Shown one piece after another: positions 1 to 9,435 of a stretch of 64,000 bases of DNA. The stretch is from Acidobacteriaceae bacterium. GTDB taxonomy: Bacteria > Acidobacteriota > Terriglobia > Terriglobales > Acidobacteriaceae. Under the pieces are notes generated by a model that had not been told where the DNA came from, ran no database searches, and saw only the letters and a program-made list of their open reading frames with translations. Numbering within the stretch: the first letter of the stretch is position 1; every line of letters starts with the position of its first letter. The stretch lies in assembly GCA_027449965.1 (NCBI GenBank), contig DAIDKP010000027.1, positions 1 through 64,000 on the forward strand. Reading direction: 5' to 3'. A program made the position numbers and the translations under genes.

Positions 1-141
1 GAGATGGTGATGCCGGGCGACAACATTCAGCTGGAGATCGAGTTGCAGACGCCGGTGGCGATGGAAAAGGGATTGCGTTTCGCGATTCGCGAAGGCGGAC
101 GCACGGTCGGCGCCGGCGCTATCTCCGAGATTCTGGCGTAA
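1..141 (+). CDS. tuf: Elongation factor Tu, C-terminal end (partial)
   Basis: The window opens inside the last 46 codons of EF-Tu, the GTPase that carries aminoacyl-tRNA to the ribosome. The frame from base 1 reads EMVMPGDN and ends in the conserved domain III tail GRTVGAG...SEILA before TAA. The gene continues to the left of the window. Its place directly before rpsJ matches the usual str-S10 junction, so rpsJ is probably read through from it. Confidence 0.96.
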   Translation, partial: EMVMPGDNIQLEIELQTPVAMEKGLRFAIREGGRTVGAGAISEILA

Positions 142-156
142 AAACGGCTTGCGAGG

Positions 157-183
157 GCCGGAGTGAGCAGTCAGCTCTCCGGC
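157..183 (+). promoter_or_regulatory. Hairpin in the tuf-rpsJ gap
   Basis: Inverted repeat: GCCGGA (157-162) pairs with TCCGGC (178-183), and inside it GAGC (165-168) pairs with GCTC (174-177), giving about 10 base pairs with a two-base bulge. It has no U-run, so it looks more like an mRNA processing or translation-control element than a terminator. It lies 15 bases before the rpsJ start. Confidence 0.5.
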
Positions 184-198
184 TCACGAGAAAGAAAG

Positions 199-522
199 AT
201 GAGTATGGTTGGACAGAGGATTCGCATTCGGTTAAAGGCATACGACTATCGTGTGCTTGATACATCGACGGGTGAGATTGTGGAGACGGCCAAGCGCACC
301 GGTGCTCAGGTTGCGGGTCCGATTCCGCTTCCCACTATCAAGAACAAGTACTGCGTGCTGCGTTCGCCCCATGTGGACAAAAAGTCCCGCGAGGCCTTCG
401 AGATCCGCACGCACAAACGGCTGATCGACATTCTGGAGCCGACGCAGCAGACGGTGGACGCGCTGATGAAGCTGGATCTGCCTGCCGGAGTGGATGTCGA
501 GATCAAGGCATTCGAGAAGTAG
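199..522 (+). CDS. rpsJ: 30S ribosomal protein S10
   Basis: S10 is a small-subunit head protein that also acts as NusE in antitermination. The 107-residue product starts [18 protein letters not shown] and has the family blocks [21 protein letters not shown] and THKRLIDI. The frame is open upstream to 163, but homology begins at the ATG at 199; a second ATG at 205 is equally possible. First gene of the S10 cluster here, 73 bases before rplC. Confidence 0.97.
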   Translation: MSMVGQRIRIRLKAYDYRVLDTSTGEIVETAKRTGAQVAGPIPLPTIKNKYCVLRSPHVDKKSREAFEIRTHKRLIDILEPTQQTVDALMKLDLPAGVDVEIKAFEK

Positions 523-560
523 GGTTTGGGGTAAGTCAAATGCGCGCAAGCGCCCGGCAG

Positions 561-577
561 TGCCCACGAATTGGGCA
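561..577 (+). promoter_or_regulatory. Short hairpin before rplC
   Basis: TGCCCA (561-566) pairs perfectly with TGGGCA (572-577) around a five-base loop. It ends a few bases before the purine-rich ribosome binding site GAGGAAAGGA of rplC (ATG at 596). It is one of several GGGC/GCCC hairpins in this cluster. Confidence 0.4.
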
Positions 578-595
578 TGATGAGGAAAGGAAACC

Positions 596-1324
596 ATGTC
601 AGTAACAGGAATTCTGGGCAAAAAGATCGGTATGACGCAGGTGTACGATGAAAAGGGTGATGTTCATCCAATCACCGTTCTTCAAGCTGGCCCGTGTGTG
701 ATTACGCAACTGAAGACGGCCGCCCGCGATGGATATGATGCGGCACAGATTGGACTTGTTGAATTCGTCAAGGCATCGAAGATGAACAAGCCCGAGACGG
801 GCCATCTAGCCAAGGCGGATGCGCCTCCTGTGCGCGAGATTCGCGAGGTTGCCCTGGAGGCGACGGTCGAAGGTGCTGAGCCGGTCAAGCCGGGCGACCA
901 CGTCTTGGTGGATATTTTTGCCGAAGAGAAGTTTGTCGATGTCATCGGTACATCGAAGGGGCGCGGTTTTGCCGGTGTGGTTCGTCGGCATGGTTTCGGC
1001 GGCGGTCCCAAGTCCCACGGTCACATGTTTCAGGTTCAGGGTTCGATCGGTGCTTCAAGTTTCCCCTCGCGCGTCTTTCCGGGGCAGCGCATGCCCGGTC
1101 ACTTCGGCGTGGATCGTGTGACGGTACGTAATCTGCGGATTCGCGGTCTGGATATTGAAGAGAATTTGATCATGGTTGAGGGTGCGGTTCCGGGACCTCG
1201 CGATGGTTATGTACTGATTTCAAAGGCTAAGGCTCCGCCGCGTGAGCGCCGTGGCTTTGCCGGTGCGGGTACAGTTGATCCGTTGAAGGCGTCGAAGAAG
1301 GCATCCTCTGGTAAGAAGAAGTAG
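596..1324 (+). CDS. rplC: 50S ribosomal protein L3
   Basis: L3 nucleates 23S rRNA assembly near the peptidyl transferase centre. The 242-residue product opens [17 protein letters not shown] and carries the long-loop region around [26 protein letters not shown] lies before the ATG. It is somewhat longer than the usual 205-220 residues because of a basic, Ala/Lys-rich C-terminal tail of roughly 30 residues. Followed by rplD after 102 bases. Confidence 0.98.
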   Translation: MSVTGILGKKIGMTQVYDEKGDVHPITVLQAGPCVITQLKTAARDGYDAAQIGLVEFVKASKMNKPETGHLAKADAPPVREIREVALEATVEGAEPVKPGDHVLVDIFAEEKFVDVIGTSKGRGFAGVVRRHGFGGGPKSHGHMFQVQGSIGASSFPSRVFPGQRMPGHFGVDRVTVRNLRIRGLDIEENLIMVEGAVPGPRDGYVLISKAKAPPRERRGFAGAGTVDPLKASKKASSGKKK

Positions 1325-1401
1325 CTTTCGTGCAGCCCCATAGCGGGTTCTCGAAAAGTTCCAAGTACTGGCAAAGATAAGTGTTCTGCAGAGTTTTGGA
1401 T

Positions 1402-1415
1402 GGGCGCTGACGCCC
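1402..1415 (+). promoter_or_regulatory. Short hairpin before rplD
   Basis: GGGCG (1402-1406) pairs with CGCCC (1411-1415) around the tetraloop CTGA. The rplD ribosome binding region GAAAGAAG follows at once, with the start at 1427. Confidence 0.4.
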
Positions 1416-1426
1416 GAAAGAAGACG

Positions 1427-2104
1427 ATGATGGCAAAAAGCGATGTGTTGAATTTGAATGGAGAGAAAGTTGGCGAGGTCGAGCTGGCAGAAGAGATATT
1501 TGCTGCAGACCAGATCAACGAAGCACTCCTGTGGGAAGCGGTGAAGCACTATCGCGCAGCTTCTCGCCAGGGTACCCACGCGACCAAGAACCGTAAGCTT
1601 GTGGCCGGCTCAGGTAAAAAGCTCTGGAAGCAGAAGGGCACCGGCCGTGCACGTATCGGGTCAGTGCGCTCGCCTCTTTGGCGTCATGGCGGCACGGTTC
1701 ACGGACCCCAGCCTCGCAGCTACGATTATGCATTTCCACGCCGGAAGCTTCTGGGTGCACTGCGTGCTGCGCTGGCCTCAAAGTTTGCCGACGGCAAGCT
1801 GACAATCGTTGATTCCCTGACTCTAGCCTCGGCCAAGACCAAGCTTTATCGTGTGGCGCTCGACAAGCTGGAAGCCCATCGTGCAACGCTGATCGTCGAA
1901 AGCGGCAAGGATCTGCGGGAAGAGCTGGTGCTGGGGGTTCGCAATCTGGACCGCGTCGAGCTTGTACTGAACAACGAGGTACATCCCTACGACCTCCTGC
2001 GTTGTGAGCGCGCAATTCTCTCTCGTGGCGCGCTGGAGCAGTTGACCGAGACACTGCAGAAGACAATTTCGCGTCGTCGTGCGACTCAGAAGGAGGTTGC
2101 GTAA
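1427..2104 (+). CDS. rplD: 50S ribosomal protein L4
   Basis: L4 is an early-assembly large-subunit protein lining the exit tunnel; in E. coli it also represses the S10 operon. The 225-residue product has the conserved tunnel loop KKLWKQKGTGRARIGSVRSP followed by WRHGGTVHGP. The start is the tandem ATGATG at 1427/1430 after GAAAGAAGACG; open frame upstream to 1400 lacks homology. Its TAA overlaps the rplW ATG by one base (TAATG), so the two are translationally coupled. Confidence 0.98.
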   Translation: MMAKSDVLNLNGEKVGEVELAEEIFAADQINEALLWEAVKHYRAASRQGTHATKNRKLVAGSGKKLWKQKGTGRARIGSVRSPLWRHGGTVHGPQPRSYDYAFPRRKLLGALRAALASKFADGKLTIVDSLTLASAKTKLYRVALDKLEAHRATLIVESGKDLREELVLGVRNLDRVELVLNNEVHPYDLLRCERAILSRGALEQLTETLQKTISRRRATQKEVA

Positions 2105-2397
2105 TGCCGACTTTGTATGAAGTGATTCGCCGACCTCTCATTACAGAAAAGGGTCTGCAATTGAAGGAAACCGAAGGTTCGCTGGTTTTTGACGTGGATC
2201 CTGCGGCTAGTAAGACAGAAGTCAAGCAGGCTATTGAAACGCTCTTCAAGGTAAAAGTTGCATCCGTGCGCACGGCCAATGTGCTGGGCAAGGAGCGCCG
2301 ACGCGGCAAGTTCTCCGGTTACAAGCCGGACTGGAAAAAGGCTTATGTTCGCCTGAAGAGCGGCGAAAAGATGCCGGAGTACGTTAGCAATTACTAA
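2104..2397 (+). CDS. rplW: 50S ribosomal protein L23
   Basis: L23 sits at the exit-tunnel mouth and docks SRP and trigger factor. The 97-residue product has the family start LYEVIRRPLITEKG and the block RRGKFSGYKPDWKKAYVRLK. It starts inside the rplD stop codon (TAATG), and is followed by a 96-base gap before rplB. Confidence 0.98.
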   Translation: MPTLYEVIRRPLITEKGLQLKETEGSLVFDVDPAASKTEVKQAIETLFKVKVASVRTANVLGKERRRGKFSGYKPDWKKAYVRLKSGEKMPEYVSNY

Positions 2398-2421
2398 GCG
2401 CTGGCGTGAGATGAGCAGACG

Positions 2422-2435
2422 CGGGCAAAGGCCCG
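2422..2435 (+). promoter_or_regulatory. Short hairpin in the rplW-rplB gap
   Basis: CGGGC (2422-2426) pairs with GCCCG (2431-2435) around the tetraloop AAAG. It is of the same design as the elements before rplD and rpsS but lies 59 bases from the rplB start. Confidence 0.35.
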
Positions 2436-2493
2436 AAGATTGAAGAAGGCTCCGGGGCGAAAGAGAAGCTCTCCGGAAGCAGGGAAACTGACG

Positions 2494-3318
2494 ATGGCTA
2501 TCAAAACATATCGACCGATTACGCCGACGCTTCGCTTCCAGACCTCGCAGGTCAACGACGACATCACGGCCACAAAGCCACTGAAGTCGCTGGTGGTAAC
2601 TCGGAAGCGTACGGGGGGTCGCCGCAACTCCGGTGACCTGACGATCCGGCACCACGGTGGCGGACACAAGCGGCAGCTGCGCCTGATTGACTTCAAGCGT
2701 GAGAAGTTTGGCGTTCCTGGCAAGGTGGCTACGATCGAGTACGACCCCAACCGCTCTTCGCGGATCGCTTTGATTCACTATCTGGATGGTGAAAAGCGTT
2801 ATATTCTTCAACCCATCGGCCTGAAAGTGGGACAGACGATCATGAGTGGCCCGGAGGCCGATATTCTGGTGGGCAATGCGTTGCCGCTCAAGAATATCCC
2901 CGCAGGCACAACGGTGCATAACATCGAGCTGCGACCGGGCAAAGGCGCGCAGATGGCGCGATCGGCAGGTGCTCAGGCTCAGCTTGTAGCCAAGGAAGAC
3001 GACTACGCATTGCTCAAACTGCCTTCAGGCGAGACGCGCAAGGTGTTGGTTGAGTGCATGGCGACGATTGGCCAGGTGGGCAATGCTGACCATGAGAATG
3101 TCTCGATTGGCAAGGCGGGACGGAATCGCTGGAAGGGCATTCGTCCAACGAACCGTGGTGTCTCGATGAACCCAGTGGATCACCCGCACGGCGGCGGCGA
3201 GGGTAAGACCTCGGGCGGTCGTCATCCGGTGACTCCGTGGGGTCAGCCGACGCGCGGATACAAGACGCGTAATAACAAGCGGACCGACAGTTTCATCGTG
3301 AACCGTCGCGGCCGCTAG
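2494..3318 (+). CDS. rplB: 50S ribosomal protein L2
   Basis: L2 binds 23S rRNA domain IV and is needed for subunit joining and peptidyl transfer. The 274-residue product (normal length) begins [15 protein letters not shown] and ends with the diagnostic [20 protein letters not shown] region that contains the conserved functional histidine. I chose the ATG at 2494 by homology; the open frame reaches back to 2440 without family similarity. Confidence 0.98.
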   Translation: MAIKTYRPITPTLRFQTSQVNDDITATKPLKSLVVTRKRTGGRRNSGDLTIRHHGGGHKRQLRLIDFKREKFGVPGKVATIEYDPNRSSRIALIHYLDGEKRYILQPIGLKVGQTIMSGPEADILVGNALPLKNIPAGTTVHNIELRPGKGAQMARSAGAQAQLVAKEDDYALLKLPSGETRKVLVECMATIGQVGNADHENVSIGKAGRNRWKGIRPTNRGVSMNPVDHPHGGGEGKTSGGRHPVTPWGQPTRGYKTRNNKRTDSFIVNRRGR

Positions 3319-3363
3319 GACAAAGTTAAGCAGGGTGGCTGGATGTCGCCAAAGATTTGGAAT

Positions 3364-3380
3364 ACGGGCCAGAAGCCCGT
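3364..3380 (+). promoter_or_regulatory. Short hairpin before rpsS
   Basis: ACGGGC (3364-3369) pairs with GCCCGT (3375-3380) around CAGAA. AAAAGGATG, a ribosome binding candidate, follows immediately; rpsS starts at 3399. Confidence 0.4.
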
Positions 3381-3398
3381 CAAAAGGATGAACTGAAG

Positions 3399-3686
3399 AT
3401 GGCACGTTCGACAAAAAAAGGACCGTTTGTAGACTCCCACCTGATGGTGAAGGTGGATGCGATGAATGCAGCCAACGACAAGAAGGTATTGAAGACCTGG
3501 TCGCGGCGTTCGACGATCTTTCCGGAGTTTGTCGGACACACCATCGCCGTACACAACGGCAAGAAGTTTGTTCCCGTCTATGTGACCGAGAACATGGTGG
3601 GCCACAAGCTGGGCGAGTTTTCGCCGACGCGCACCTTCAAGGGACATACACAGAAGGCGGCCGAGTCGGGAGCCAAAGGACGCTGA
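3399..3686 (+). CDS. rpsS: 30S ribosomal protein S19
   Basis: S19 is a small-subunit head protein contacting S13 and the A-site tRNA. The 95-residue product opens [15 protein letters not shown] and contains [30 protein letters not shown]. The start at 3399 fits the family; sequence back to 3357 is open but unrelated. Confidence 0.98.
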   Translation: MARSTKKGPFVDSHLMVKVDAMNAANDKKVLKTWSRRSTIFPEFVGHTIAVHNGKKFVPVYVTENMVGHKLGEFSPTRTFKGHTQKAAESGAKGR

Positions 3687-3786
3687 TCGGGTTTCGCGCC
3701 TCACGCGAGCGCGGGAATCGTCGCAAAGTTGAAACCGGTGGTTGAAGCCGGGTGTAAGCAATGGCAGGTTGAGGAAAGGCAAGAAG

Positions 3787-4212
3787 ATGGCAGCAGAGAA
3801 GATACAGGCAGAGTTCCGCGCTGAGGCGCGCTTTCAGCGGATTTCACCGCAAAAGGCGCGTCTGGTCCTGAACCTGATCAAAGGGCTGGATGCGCAGCAG
3901 GCGCTCGATACCCTCTCGTTCACGCGCAAGAGGATTGCTCCGGTGGTGCGAAAGGTGCTCACCTCAGCCATTGACAACGCGCGCTATCTTTCCGATGATC
4001 GCGGTCTGGACCTGGATGTGGACCGTCTGTTTGTGAAGACAGCCATCGCAAACGAAGGTCCGCGCATGAAGCGGATTCGTCCTGCCCCAATGGGCCGCGC
4101 GTTTCATTATCAGCGTCGTTTGACGCACATCATTGTGACGGTTGCCGAGCGGGCTGCGGAGCAGCCGAAGCCGGCAAGCAAAGCAGCGAAAAAGGCCAAG
4201 ACGGCCGCTTAG
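3787..4212 (+). CDS. rplV: 50S ribosomal protein L22
   Basis: L22 lines the peptide exit tunnel. The 141-residue product carries RISPQKARLVLNLIKG near the N-terminus and the tunnel beta-hairpin GPRMKRIRPAPMGRAFHYQR. It exceeds the usual 110-120 residues through a Lys/Ala-rich C-terminal tail. The chosen ATG at 3787 follows GGAAAGGCAAGAAG. rpsC starts 27 bases after the stop. Confidence 0.97.
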   Translation: MAAEKIQAEFRAEARFQRISPQKARLVLNLIKGLDAQQALDTLSFTRKRIAPVVRKVLTSAIDNARYLSDDRGLDLDVDRLFVKTAIANEGPRMKRIRPAPMGRAFHYQRRLTHIIVTVAERAAEQPKPASKAAKKAKTAA

Positions 4213-4239
4213 GCCAGAAGAGGATTTGAGAGGCAGAGT

Positions 4240-4914
4240 ATGGGACAAAAAGTCCACCCTTACGGATTTCGATTGGGCGTTAACAAGCCCTGGCGCTCGC
4301 GCTGGTTCAGCGAGCGTGAGTATGCCAAGCTTCTGGTTGAAGATGTCAAGCTCAAGGCAGAACTGAAAGACAAACTCAAGGCAGCGGGTGTCAGTTCGGT
4401 AGAGATCGAGCGACCCGGCAACAAGTTGCGCTTCATCATTCGCACGGCGCGTCCGGGCATTGTAATCGGACGCAAAGGTGCCGAGATCGAGAAGCTGAAG
4501 TCGGAGCTGGGCAAGCGCACAAATCGTGATGTCTTTATCGATATCCTTGAGGTGAACAAGCCGGAACTGGATGCGCAGCTTGTCGCTGAGAATATCGCGT
4601 TGCAACTGGAGAAGCGTGTAAGCTTCCGTCGCGCGATGCGCAAGAGTGTCGATTCGGCGCTGCGCTTCGGTTGCAAGGGCATCAAGGTGCGCGTCTCGGG
4701 GCGCTTGAACGGCAATGAGATTGCGCGTTCGGAGTGGTATCTCCAGGGTCGTCTGCCGCTCCACACGTTGCGCGCGGATATTGATTATGGATTCGCCGAG
4801 GCTAGTACCACATACGGGATCATCGGCGTCAAAACCTGGATCTATCGCGGCGATATCTACGAGCAGAAGCGGCGTCAGGGAGCCGGAATCGGAGCCTCGG
4901 TCTTTGAGGGCTAG
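4240..4914 (+). CDS. rpsC: 30S ribosomal protein S3
   Basis: S3 forms part of the mRNA entry channel and its helicase site. The 224-residue product begins [16 protein letters not shown], has a KH domain with the GxxG-type core [13 protein letters not shown], and the C-terminal domain ending in [15 protein letters not shown]. Normal length and place after rplV. Confidence 0.98.
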   Translation: MGQKVHPYGFRLGVNKPWRSRWFSEREYAKLLVEDVKLKAELKDKLKAAGVSSVEIERPGNKLRFIIRTARPGIVIGRKGAEIEKLKSELGKRTNRDVFIDILEVNKPELDAQLVAENIALQLEKRVSFRRAMRKSVDSALRFGCKGIKVRVSGRLNGNEIARSEWYLQGRLPLHTLRADIDYGFAEASTTYGIIGVKTWIYRGDIYEQKRRQGAGIGASVFEG

Positions 4915-4993
4915 CGGAGAAAGCTGGCGAATAAGCAGCCAAAGCGGGCTGTGGCAGGAATTCAGGCGCATAAGCGGGTAAGAGGAAATTACA

Positions 4994-5437
4994 ATGTTGA
5001 TGCCAAAGAAAGTGAAGTTTCGCAAGCAGCAGAAGGGCAAGATGCGCGGCAAGGCATGGCGCGGCTCTTCGCTGGCATTTGGCGAATATGGATTGAAGGT
5101 GATGGAGTGCGGTTACATCACCGACCGTCAGATTGAAGCCAGCCGTATCGCAATGACGCGCTTCATCAAGCGCGGCGGTAAAGTCTGGCTGCGCCTGTTC
5201 CCGGACAAGCCGGTGACCAAGAAGCCGGCTGAGGTCCGTATGGGATCTGGTAAAGGCGCGTTGGATCACTGGGCAGCGGTGGTGCGACCTGGCAAGATTC
5301 TCTTCGAGATGGAAGGCGTGACGCCGGAGATTGCGCAGGAAGCGATGCGTTTGGCAGCCAACAAGCTGCCGTTGAAGACCCGTTTCGTGCAGCGTCCGAC
5401 GGTCATCAAAGCCACGGTCGAAGAAGCAGCGGAGTAA
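4994..5437 (+). CDS. rplP: 50S ribosomal protein L16
   Basis: L16 helps position A-site tRNA on the large subunit. The 147-residue product starts [22 protein letters not shown] and has the [24 protein letters not shown] region typical of the family. It is slightly longer than the common 136-144 residues. AAGAGGAAA precedes the ATG at 4994; ATG at 5000 is an alternative. Confidence 0.97.
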   Translation: MLMPKKVKFRKQQKGKMRGKAWRGSSLAFGEYGLKVMECGYITDRQIEASRIAMTRFIKRGGKVWLRLFPDKPVTKKPAEVRMGSGKGALDHWAAVVRPGKILFEMEGVTPEIAQEAMRLAANKLPLKTRFVQRPTVIKATVEEAAE

Positions 5438-5486
5438 CGAGGATTACGTTCCGGCGGAGGCTGCAGTCTTCGCCTGAGAAGAGGGC

Positions 5487-5768
5487 ATGATGGAATTGGC
5501 AAAGATTCGAAGCTGGAGCGATGAGGAGTTGAAGACTCAGGAGACCCAAGTCGCCGACCAGCTCTTCCGTATCCGCTTTCAAAGCAAGCTGGGGCAGAAC
5601 GACGGCGTCAAAAAGATCCGCGAGCTGCGCAAAGATATTGCGCGGATTCAGACGATCGCGCGGGAGCGCGCTTTGGGCATTCGAAGCTCGGAGGCAGTGG
5701 CGTCTGCGAAGTCGGCTCCTCGCGCCGGACGACGCGCCACGACGAGTACCAGGAAAGGTGCAAGGTAA
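5487..5768 (+). CDS. rpmC: 50S ribosomal protein L29, with basic C-terminal extension
   Basis: L29 sits beside L23 at the tunnel exit. Residues 1-65 match the family: the helical hairpin core with LKTQETQVADQLFRIRFQ and IRELRKDIARIQTIARER. The product has 93 residues, against 60-70 in most bacteria; the extra part is a Ser/Ala/Arg/Lys tail. Starts at tandem ATGATG (5487/5490) behind GAGAAGAGGG. Only 3 bases separate it from rpsQ. Confidence 0.96.
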   Translation: MMELAKIRSWSDEELKTQETQVADQLFRIRFQSKLGQNDGVKKIRELRKDIARIQTIARERALGIRSSEAVASAKSAPRAGRRATTSTRKGAR

Positions 5769-5771
5769 GAG

Positions 5772-6092
5772 ATGACCGCTACTACGGAAACAGCCGCGCA
5801 GGCACTCACTGGTGCTCGACGCAATGAGAAGGTCGGGCAGGTGGTTTCGACCAAGATGCAAAAGACGATCGTGGTCGAAGTGGAGATGCGTAAAGCGCAT
5901 CCCAAGTACAAGCGCATTGTGCGCAGTTCGCGCAAGTTCTACGCCCATGATGAGCAGAACTCGGCGCGTGTTGGCGACATGGTGCGTATCCGCGAGACCC
6001 GTCCGCTCAGCAAGTTGAAGCGCTGGTCTTTGGAAGAGATTGTTCGTCGCTCTTCGCTGAGTCAGGCTGAAGAGACCCACGCAAGCGAGTAA
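5772..6092 (+). CDS. rpsQ: 30S ribosomal protein S17
   Basis: S17 is an early 16S rRNA-binding protein with an OB fold. The 106-residue product has the conserved [19 protein letters not shown] and the [26 protein letters not shown] block. An N-terminal stretch of about 18 residues rich in Thr/Ala and a short C-terminal tail extend the usual core. Starts three bases after rpmC. Confidence 0.97.
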   Translation: MTATTETAAQALTGARRNEKVGQVVSTKMQKTIVVEVEMRKAHPKYKRIVRSSRKFYAHDEQNSARVGDMVRIRETRPLSKLKRWSLEEIVRRSSLSQAEETHASE

Positions 6093-6135
6093 GCAGCAGA
6101 AGTGGCCAGAGTAATCCGGCCAGGGAGATGATTCG

Positions 6136-6507
6136 ATGGCAGTACAAATGAGAACAATGCTGTCCGTTGCCGATAACTCCGGCGCGCGAAAGCTTCAGGT
6201 GATTCTGCCGCTGGGCGGTGCTTCCGGTCGAAAGGCCAGTCTGGGTGACGTGGTGACGGCGGCGGTCAAGGAGTCTTCGCCGGATGGCACGGTCAAGAAA
6301 GGCAAGGTCGTCAAGGCTGTGATTGTGCGCACGCGCAAGGAATATCGTCGCAAGGATGGTACCTACATCCGATTTGATGAGAATGCCGCAGTGCTGATCA
6401 ACGAGGGTGGTGAGCCGGTGGGCACGCGCGTCTTTGGGCCGGTGGCCCGCGAGCTACGCGAGAAGAAGTTTCTGAAGATCGTCTCACTGGCGCCGGAAGT
6501 GATCTAA
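6136..6507 (+). CDS. rplN: 50S ribosomal protein L14
   Basis: L14 contacts the small subunit in bridge B8 and binds RsfS. The 123-residue product is of normal length, opens [20 protein letters not shown] and includes [23 protein letters not shown] and [27 protein letters not shown] precedes the ATG. An inverted repeat TGGCC/GGCCA (6103-6122) lies just before. Confidence 0.98.
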   Translation: MAVQMRTMLSVADNSGARKLQVILPLGGASGRKASLGDVVTAAVKESSPDGTVKKGKVVKAVIVRTRKEYRRKDGTYIRFDENAAVLINEGGEPVGTRVFGPVARELREKKFLKIVSLAPEVI

Positions 6508-6570
6508 GCGCCTGAGAAGGGTGCTAATTGTTGGTGGCCTATGGCTGCCGGATGAAAAGAGAGTAAGCAA

Positions 6571-6897
6571 ATGGCAGGACTGAAGATTCATCGCAATGAC
6601 ACGGTCGAAGTGATTACCGGAGCCGACGCCGGCAAGCGTGGACGGGTGTTGCGCGTACTTCCGGAGAGCAACCGGGTGTTGGTCGAGCATGTACGCATGG
6701 TCAAGAAGACGGTCAGCTCAAAGACCGGACGCAATACGCAGGGCGGCATCGCCGAGCAGGAAGCGCCGTTGCAGATTTCCAACGTTGCGCTTGTTTGCCC
6801 CAACTGTGGGCCGGTGCGGGTGGGCTACAAGGTTGAGGGCGAAACCAAGACGCGCGTCTGCCGCAAGTGCGGCACAGCGTTGCCGTTCAAGAAGTAA
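6571..6897 (+). CDS. rplX: 50S ribosomal protein L24
   Basis: L24 is an assembly initiator of the large subunit. The 108-residue product shows the KOW motif early (NDTVEVITGADAGKRGRVLR) and a C-terminal zinc-ribbon-like pair CPNCG...CRKCG that is common in L24 of many phyla. Normal context after rplN (63-base gap) and before rplE (102-base gap). Confidence 0.97.
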   Translation: MAGLKIHRNDTVEVITGADAGKRGRVLRVLPESNRVLVEHVRMVKKTVSSKTGRNTQGGIAEQEAPLQISNVALVCPNCGPVRVGYKVEGETKTRVCRKCGTALPFKK

Positions 6898-6999
6898 CGT
6901 GGTGTTCCAGCCGGAGGCTTTGGAGAATCCGGCGCAGCAGACTTCCGAAACGGTAAACGGGCAAGCCCACTCCGAGGAGCGGAAGAAAGAGAGACGACG

Positions 7000-7548
7000 A
7001 TGGCAGCACGATTGAAAGAGAAGTACAGCAGCGAGATTCGCGCAGCGGTCCAGAAGGAACTGGGCCTGAGCAATGTGATGGCGGTTCCGCGCATCGAAAA
7101 GATCGTCCTGAATATGGGGCTGGGTGAAGCGACGCAGAACACCAAGCTACTGGATCCGCTGGTCGGCGATCTCGCCGCGATTGCCGGGCAGAAGCCGGTG
7201 GCGACCAAGGCCAAGAAGTCGATTGCCGCCTTCAAGGTACGCGCGGGCATGTCGATTGGCGCCATGGTGACGCTGCGCAACGATGCGATGTATGAGTTTC
7301 TCGATCGTTTGATCTCGCTGGCGTTGCCACGTGTACGCGATTTTCGCGGCGTCTCGACCAAGAGCTTTGATGGACGAGGCAACTACACACTCGGACTGCG
7401 CGACCAGTTGATCTTTCCCGAGATCGACTACTCCAAAGTGGAGAAGCTGAAGGGGATGAATATCACCATTGTGACGACGGCCTCGGACGACAACTCGGCG
7501 CGTGTGTTGCTGAAGCACTTTGGCATGCCCTTCCGGCAGGGCGCGTAA
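7000..7548 (+). CDS. rplE: 50S ribosomal protein L5
   Basis: L5 binds 5S rRNA and bridges to S13. The 182-residue product has [18 protein letters not shown], the central [19 protein letters not shown] and the C-terminal [20 protein letters not shown]. Starts after the purine-rich GGAAGAAAGAGAGACGACG. Standard length. Confidence 0.98.
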   Translation: MAARLKEKYSSEIRAAVQKELGLSNVMAVPRIEKIVLNMGLGEATQNTKLLDPLVGDLAAIAGQKPVATKAKKSIAAFKVRAGMSIGAMVTLRNDAMYEFLDRLISLALPRVRDFRGVSTKSFDGRGNYTLGLRDQLIFPEIDYSKVEKLKGMNITIVTTASDDNSARVLLKHFGMPFRQGA

Positions 7549-7578
7549 GCGAATTTTTTCAGAAGACGAAAGGCAAGT

Positions 7579-7764
7579 ATGGCAACCACAGCAAAACGAG
7601 TGAAAGACGCGCGCAAGCCCAAGTTTGCCTGCCGCAAACACAACCGATGCCAGCTTTGCGGACGCCCGCGAGCGTTTCTGCGCAAGTTCGGCATCTGCCG
7701 TCTGTGTTTCCGTAGTCTCGCGCACCGGGGCGAGATTCCCGGCGTTGTGAAGTCAAGCTGGTAA
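7579..7764 (+). CDS. rpsN: 30S ribosomal protein S14, zinc-binding type
   Basis: S14 is a small-subunit head protein. This is the short (61-residue) type Z form: two cysteine pairs, CQLC and CRLC, separated by FLRKFGI, expected to bind zinc, then [32 protein letters not shown] lies before the ATG. A 118-base gap follows before rpsH. Confidence 0.98.
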   Translation: MATTAKRVKDARKPKFACRKHNRCQLCGRPRAFLRKFGICRLCFRSLAHRGEIPGVVKSSW

Positions 7765-7784
7765 GCAATGGAATCTCCACGGAG

Positions 7785-7803
7785 AACGCGCTGCAATCGC
7801 GTT
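7785..7803 (+). promoter_or_regulatory. Hairpin in the rpsN-rpsH gap
   Basis: AACGCG (7785-7790) pairs with CGCGTT (7798-7803) around a seven-base loop, about 80 bases ahead of rpsH. No U-run follows, so terminator function is unlikely. Confidence 0.35.
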
Positions 7804-7882
7804 GCTTCGTGGACAAGGTAAGAAAGAGCATCTTCGCGGGTTCTCCAAAGTTAAGGAGCGAACGGGAGATGAAGGAGAAACG

Positions 7883-8281
7883 ATGAGTCTGACTGATCCG
7901 GTAGCCGATTTTCTGACGCGCATTCGTAATGCCATTCGGGCGCGTCAACAAAAGCTGGATGTACCCGCCTCCAAACTGAAGGCGGAGATCGCACGCATCC
8001 TCAAGGAAGAGGGTTACATCACCAGCTACAAGACCCAGGACGAGCAGGGCAAGAGCATCCTGCGCGTTTACCTGAAGTATGGTGCTGGCTCGCAAGCGGC
8101 GATTCGTGATTTGGCGCGAGTCTCGCGTCCAGGTTGCCGCGTATACATTGGCCGCGATGAGATCAAGCGCGTTCAGGGTGGACTGGGCATCTCGATCATG
8201 ACCACGCCCAAGGGCGTCATGACCGGTCGTCAGGCCCGTCGCGAAGGCGTAGGCGGCGAACTGCTCTGCGAAGTTTGGTAA
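7883..8281 (+). CDS. rpsH: 30S ribosomal protein S8
   Basis: S8 binds the central domain of 16S rRNA and represses the spc operon in E. coli. The 132-residue product begins MSLTDPVADFLTRIRNA and ends with the conserved GVMTGRQARREGVGGELLCEVW block. GAAGGAGAAACG precedes the ATG at 7883; the upstream open frame to 7802 has no S8 similarity. Confidence 0.98.
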   Translation: MSLTDPVADFLTRIRNAIRARQQKLDVPASKLKAEIARILKEEGYITSYKTQDEQGKSILRVYLKYGAGSQAAIRDLARVSRPGCRVYIGRDEIKRVQGGLGISIMTTPKGVMTGRQARREGVGGELLCEVW

Positions 8282-8374
8282 AGCCCTCGCGGCGCTGAAG
8301 TCTCGGCGCATGGAGGATTCGGCTGCAGTGGAACGCAATCTATGCGGGACTCGCAAGCCAGTTAAGGGAAAACG

Positions 8375-8914
8375 ATGTCGCGAATTGGAAAGAAACCGAT
8401 TGAACTGCCCAAAGGCGTGAAGTATACCATCGAGGGAAATACCGTACTGGTCGAAGGGCCCAAGGGCAAGTCTACGGCGCTGATTGCGCCTGGAGTGAGC
8501 CTGGCTACTGTCGATGGCACCATTCACGTCACGCGCGAGAATGACAAGGCCGCGGCTTTTCACGGTTTGACGCGCGCGCTGGTCTTCAACGCTGTGCATG
8601 GTGTTTCCGCAGGCTGGACCAAGGATCTGGATATTGTCGGAATTGGCTATCGTGCAGAGATGAAGGGGAAATCAACGGTGGTCTTTACACTGGGTTACTC
8701 GCACCCAATCGAGTTTCCGCTCCCGACTGGCATCGAGGTCACGATCGATCCCAAACAGACGCACCTGACCATCAGTGGCGTGGACCGGCAGAAGGTAGGC
8801 CAGGTGGCCGCAGACATGCGTTCGCTGCGCAAGCCCGATCCATACAAGAACAAGGGTGTGCGTTACACGGGCGAGAAGCTGAAGAAGAAGGCTGGCAAGT
8901 CCGGCTCCAAGTAA
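8375..8914 (+). CDS. rplF: 50S ribosomal protein L6
   Basis: L6 binds helix 97 near the factor-binding site. The 179-residue product starts [15 protein letters not shown] and ends with the diagnostic [18 protein letters not shown] followed by a Lys-rich tail. RBS AAGGGAAAACG precedes the ATG. Normal length. Confidence 0.98.
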   Translation: MSRIGKKPIELPKGVKYTIEGNTVLVEGPKGKSTALIAPGVSLATVDGTIHVTRENDKAAAFHGLTRALVFNAVHGVSAGWTKDLDIVGIGYRAEMKGKSTVVFTLGYSHPIEFPLPTGIEVTIDPKQTHLTISGVDRQKVGQVAADMRSLRKPDPYKNKGVRYTGEKLKKKAGKSGSK

Positions 8915-8968
8915 CAGGACCATGATCCGGGCTACGCACTGCAACCTGTGGCCCGACCAACGACCGAA

Positions 8969-8989
8969 CGGAGCGGCAAGGCAGCTCCG
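8969..8989 (+). promoter_or_regulatory. Hairpin before rplR
   Basis: CGGAGC (8969-8974) pairs with GCTCCG (8984-8989) around a nine-base loop. It ends 19 bases before the rplR ATG at 9009, so it could hide or set the spacing of the ribosome binding region. Confidence 0.4.
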
Positions 8990-9008
8990 CCGATAGGACA
9001 GAAGAACC

Positions 9009-9365
9009 ATGATTGCAAAGATCGAACGCAATGCGATTCGTCGCCGAGTCCACTTCCGCATTCGCGAGAAGCTCTCTGGCACTGCCGAGCGCCCGCGGTT
9101 GAACGTCTACCGCTCGCTCAATCACATCTACGCTCAGTTGATCGACGACTCGCAGGGAGTCACGTTGGTCTCCAGTTCGTCGCTTGGCGCCAAGATGCCA
9201 ACCGGAGGCAACGTCGCGGCGGCGCGTGAGGTGGGTCGTCTGGTCGCCGAGCAGGCTCTGGCCAAGGGCATCCGCAAAGTGGTGTATGACCGGGGTGGTT
9301 ATTTGTATCACGGTCGCGTCAAGGCGCTGGCTGATGCAGCGCGCGAAGCTGGGCTGGAATTCTAA
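9009..9365 (+). CDS. rplR: 50S ribosomal protein L18
   Basis: L18 brings 5S rRNA to the large subunit. The 118-residue product has [18 protein letters not shown], a [13 protein letters not shown] helix and the C-terminal FDRGG-like motif [25 protein letters not shown]. Standard length; rpsE follows after 70 bases. Confidence 0.98.
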   Translation: MIAKIERNAIRRRVHFRIREKLSGTAERPRLNVYRSLNHIYAQLIDDSQGVTLVSSSSLGAKMPTGGNVAAAREVGRLVAEQALAKGIRKVVYDRGGYLYHGRVKALADAAREAGLEF

Positions 9366-9435
9366 GCAGCGCAGGGCACAACGTTTCTCAGGGCAGGAGC
9401 GAGCCGTCAGGCCGCACGGAAGGACACAGAAAGCA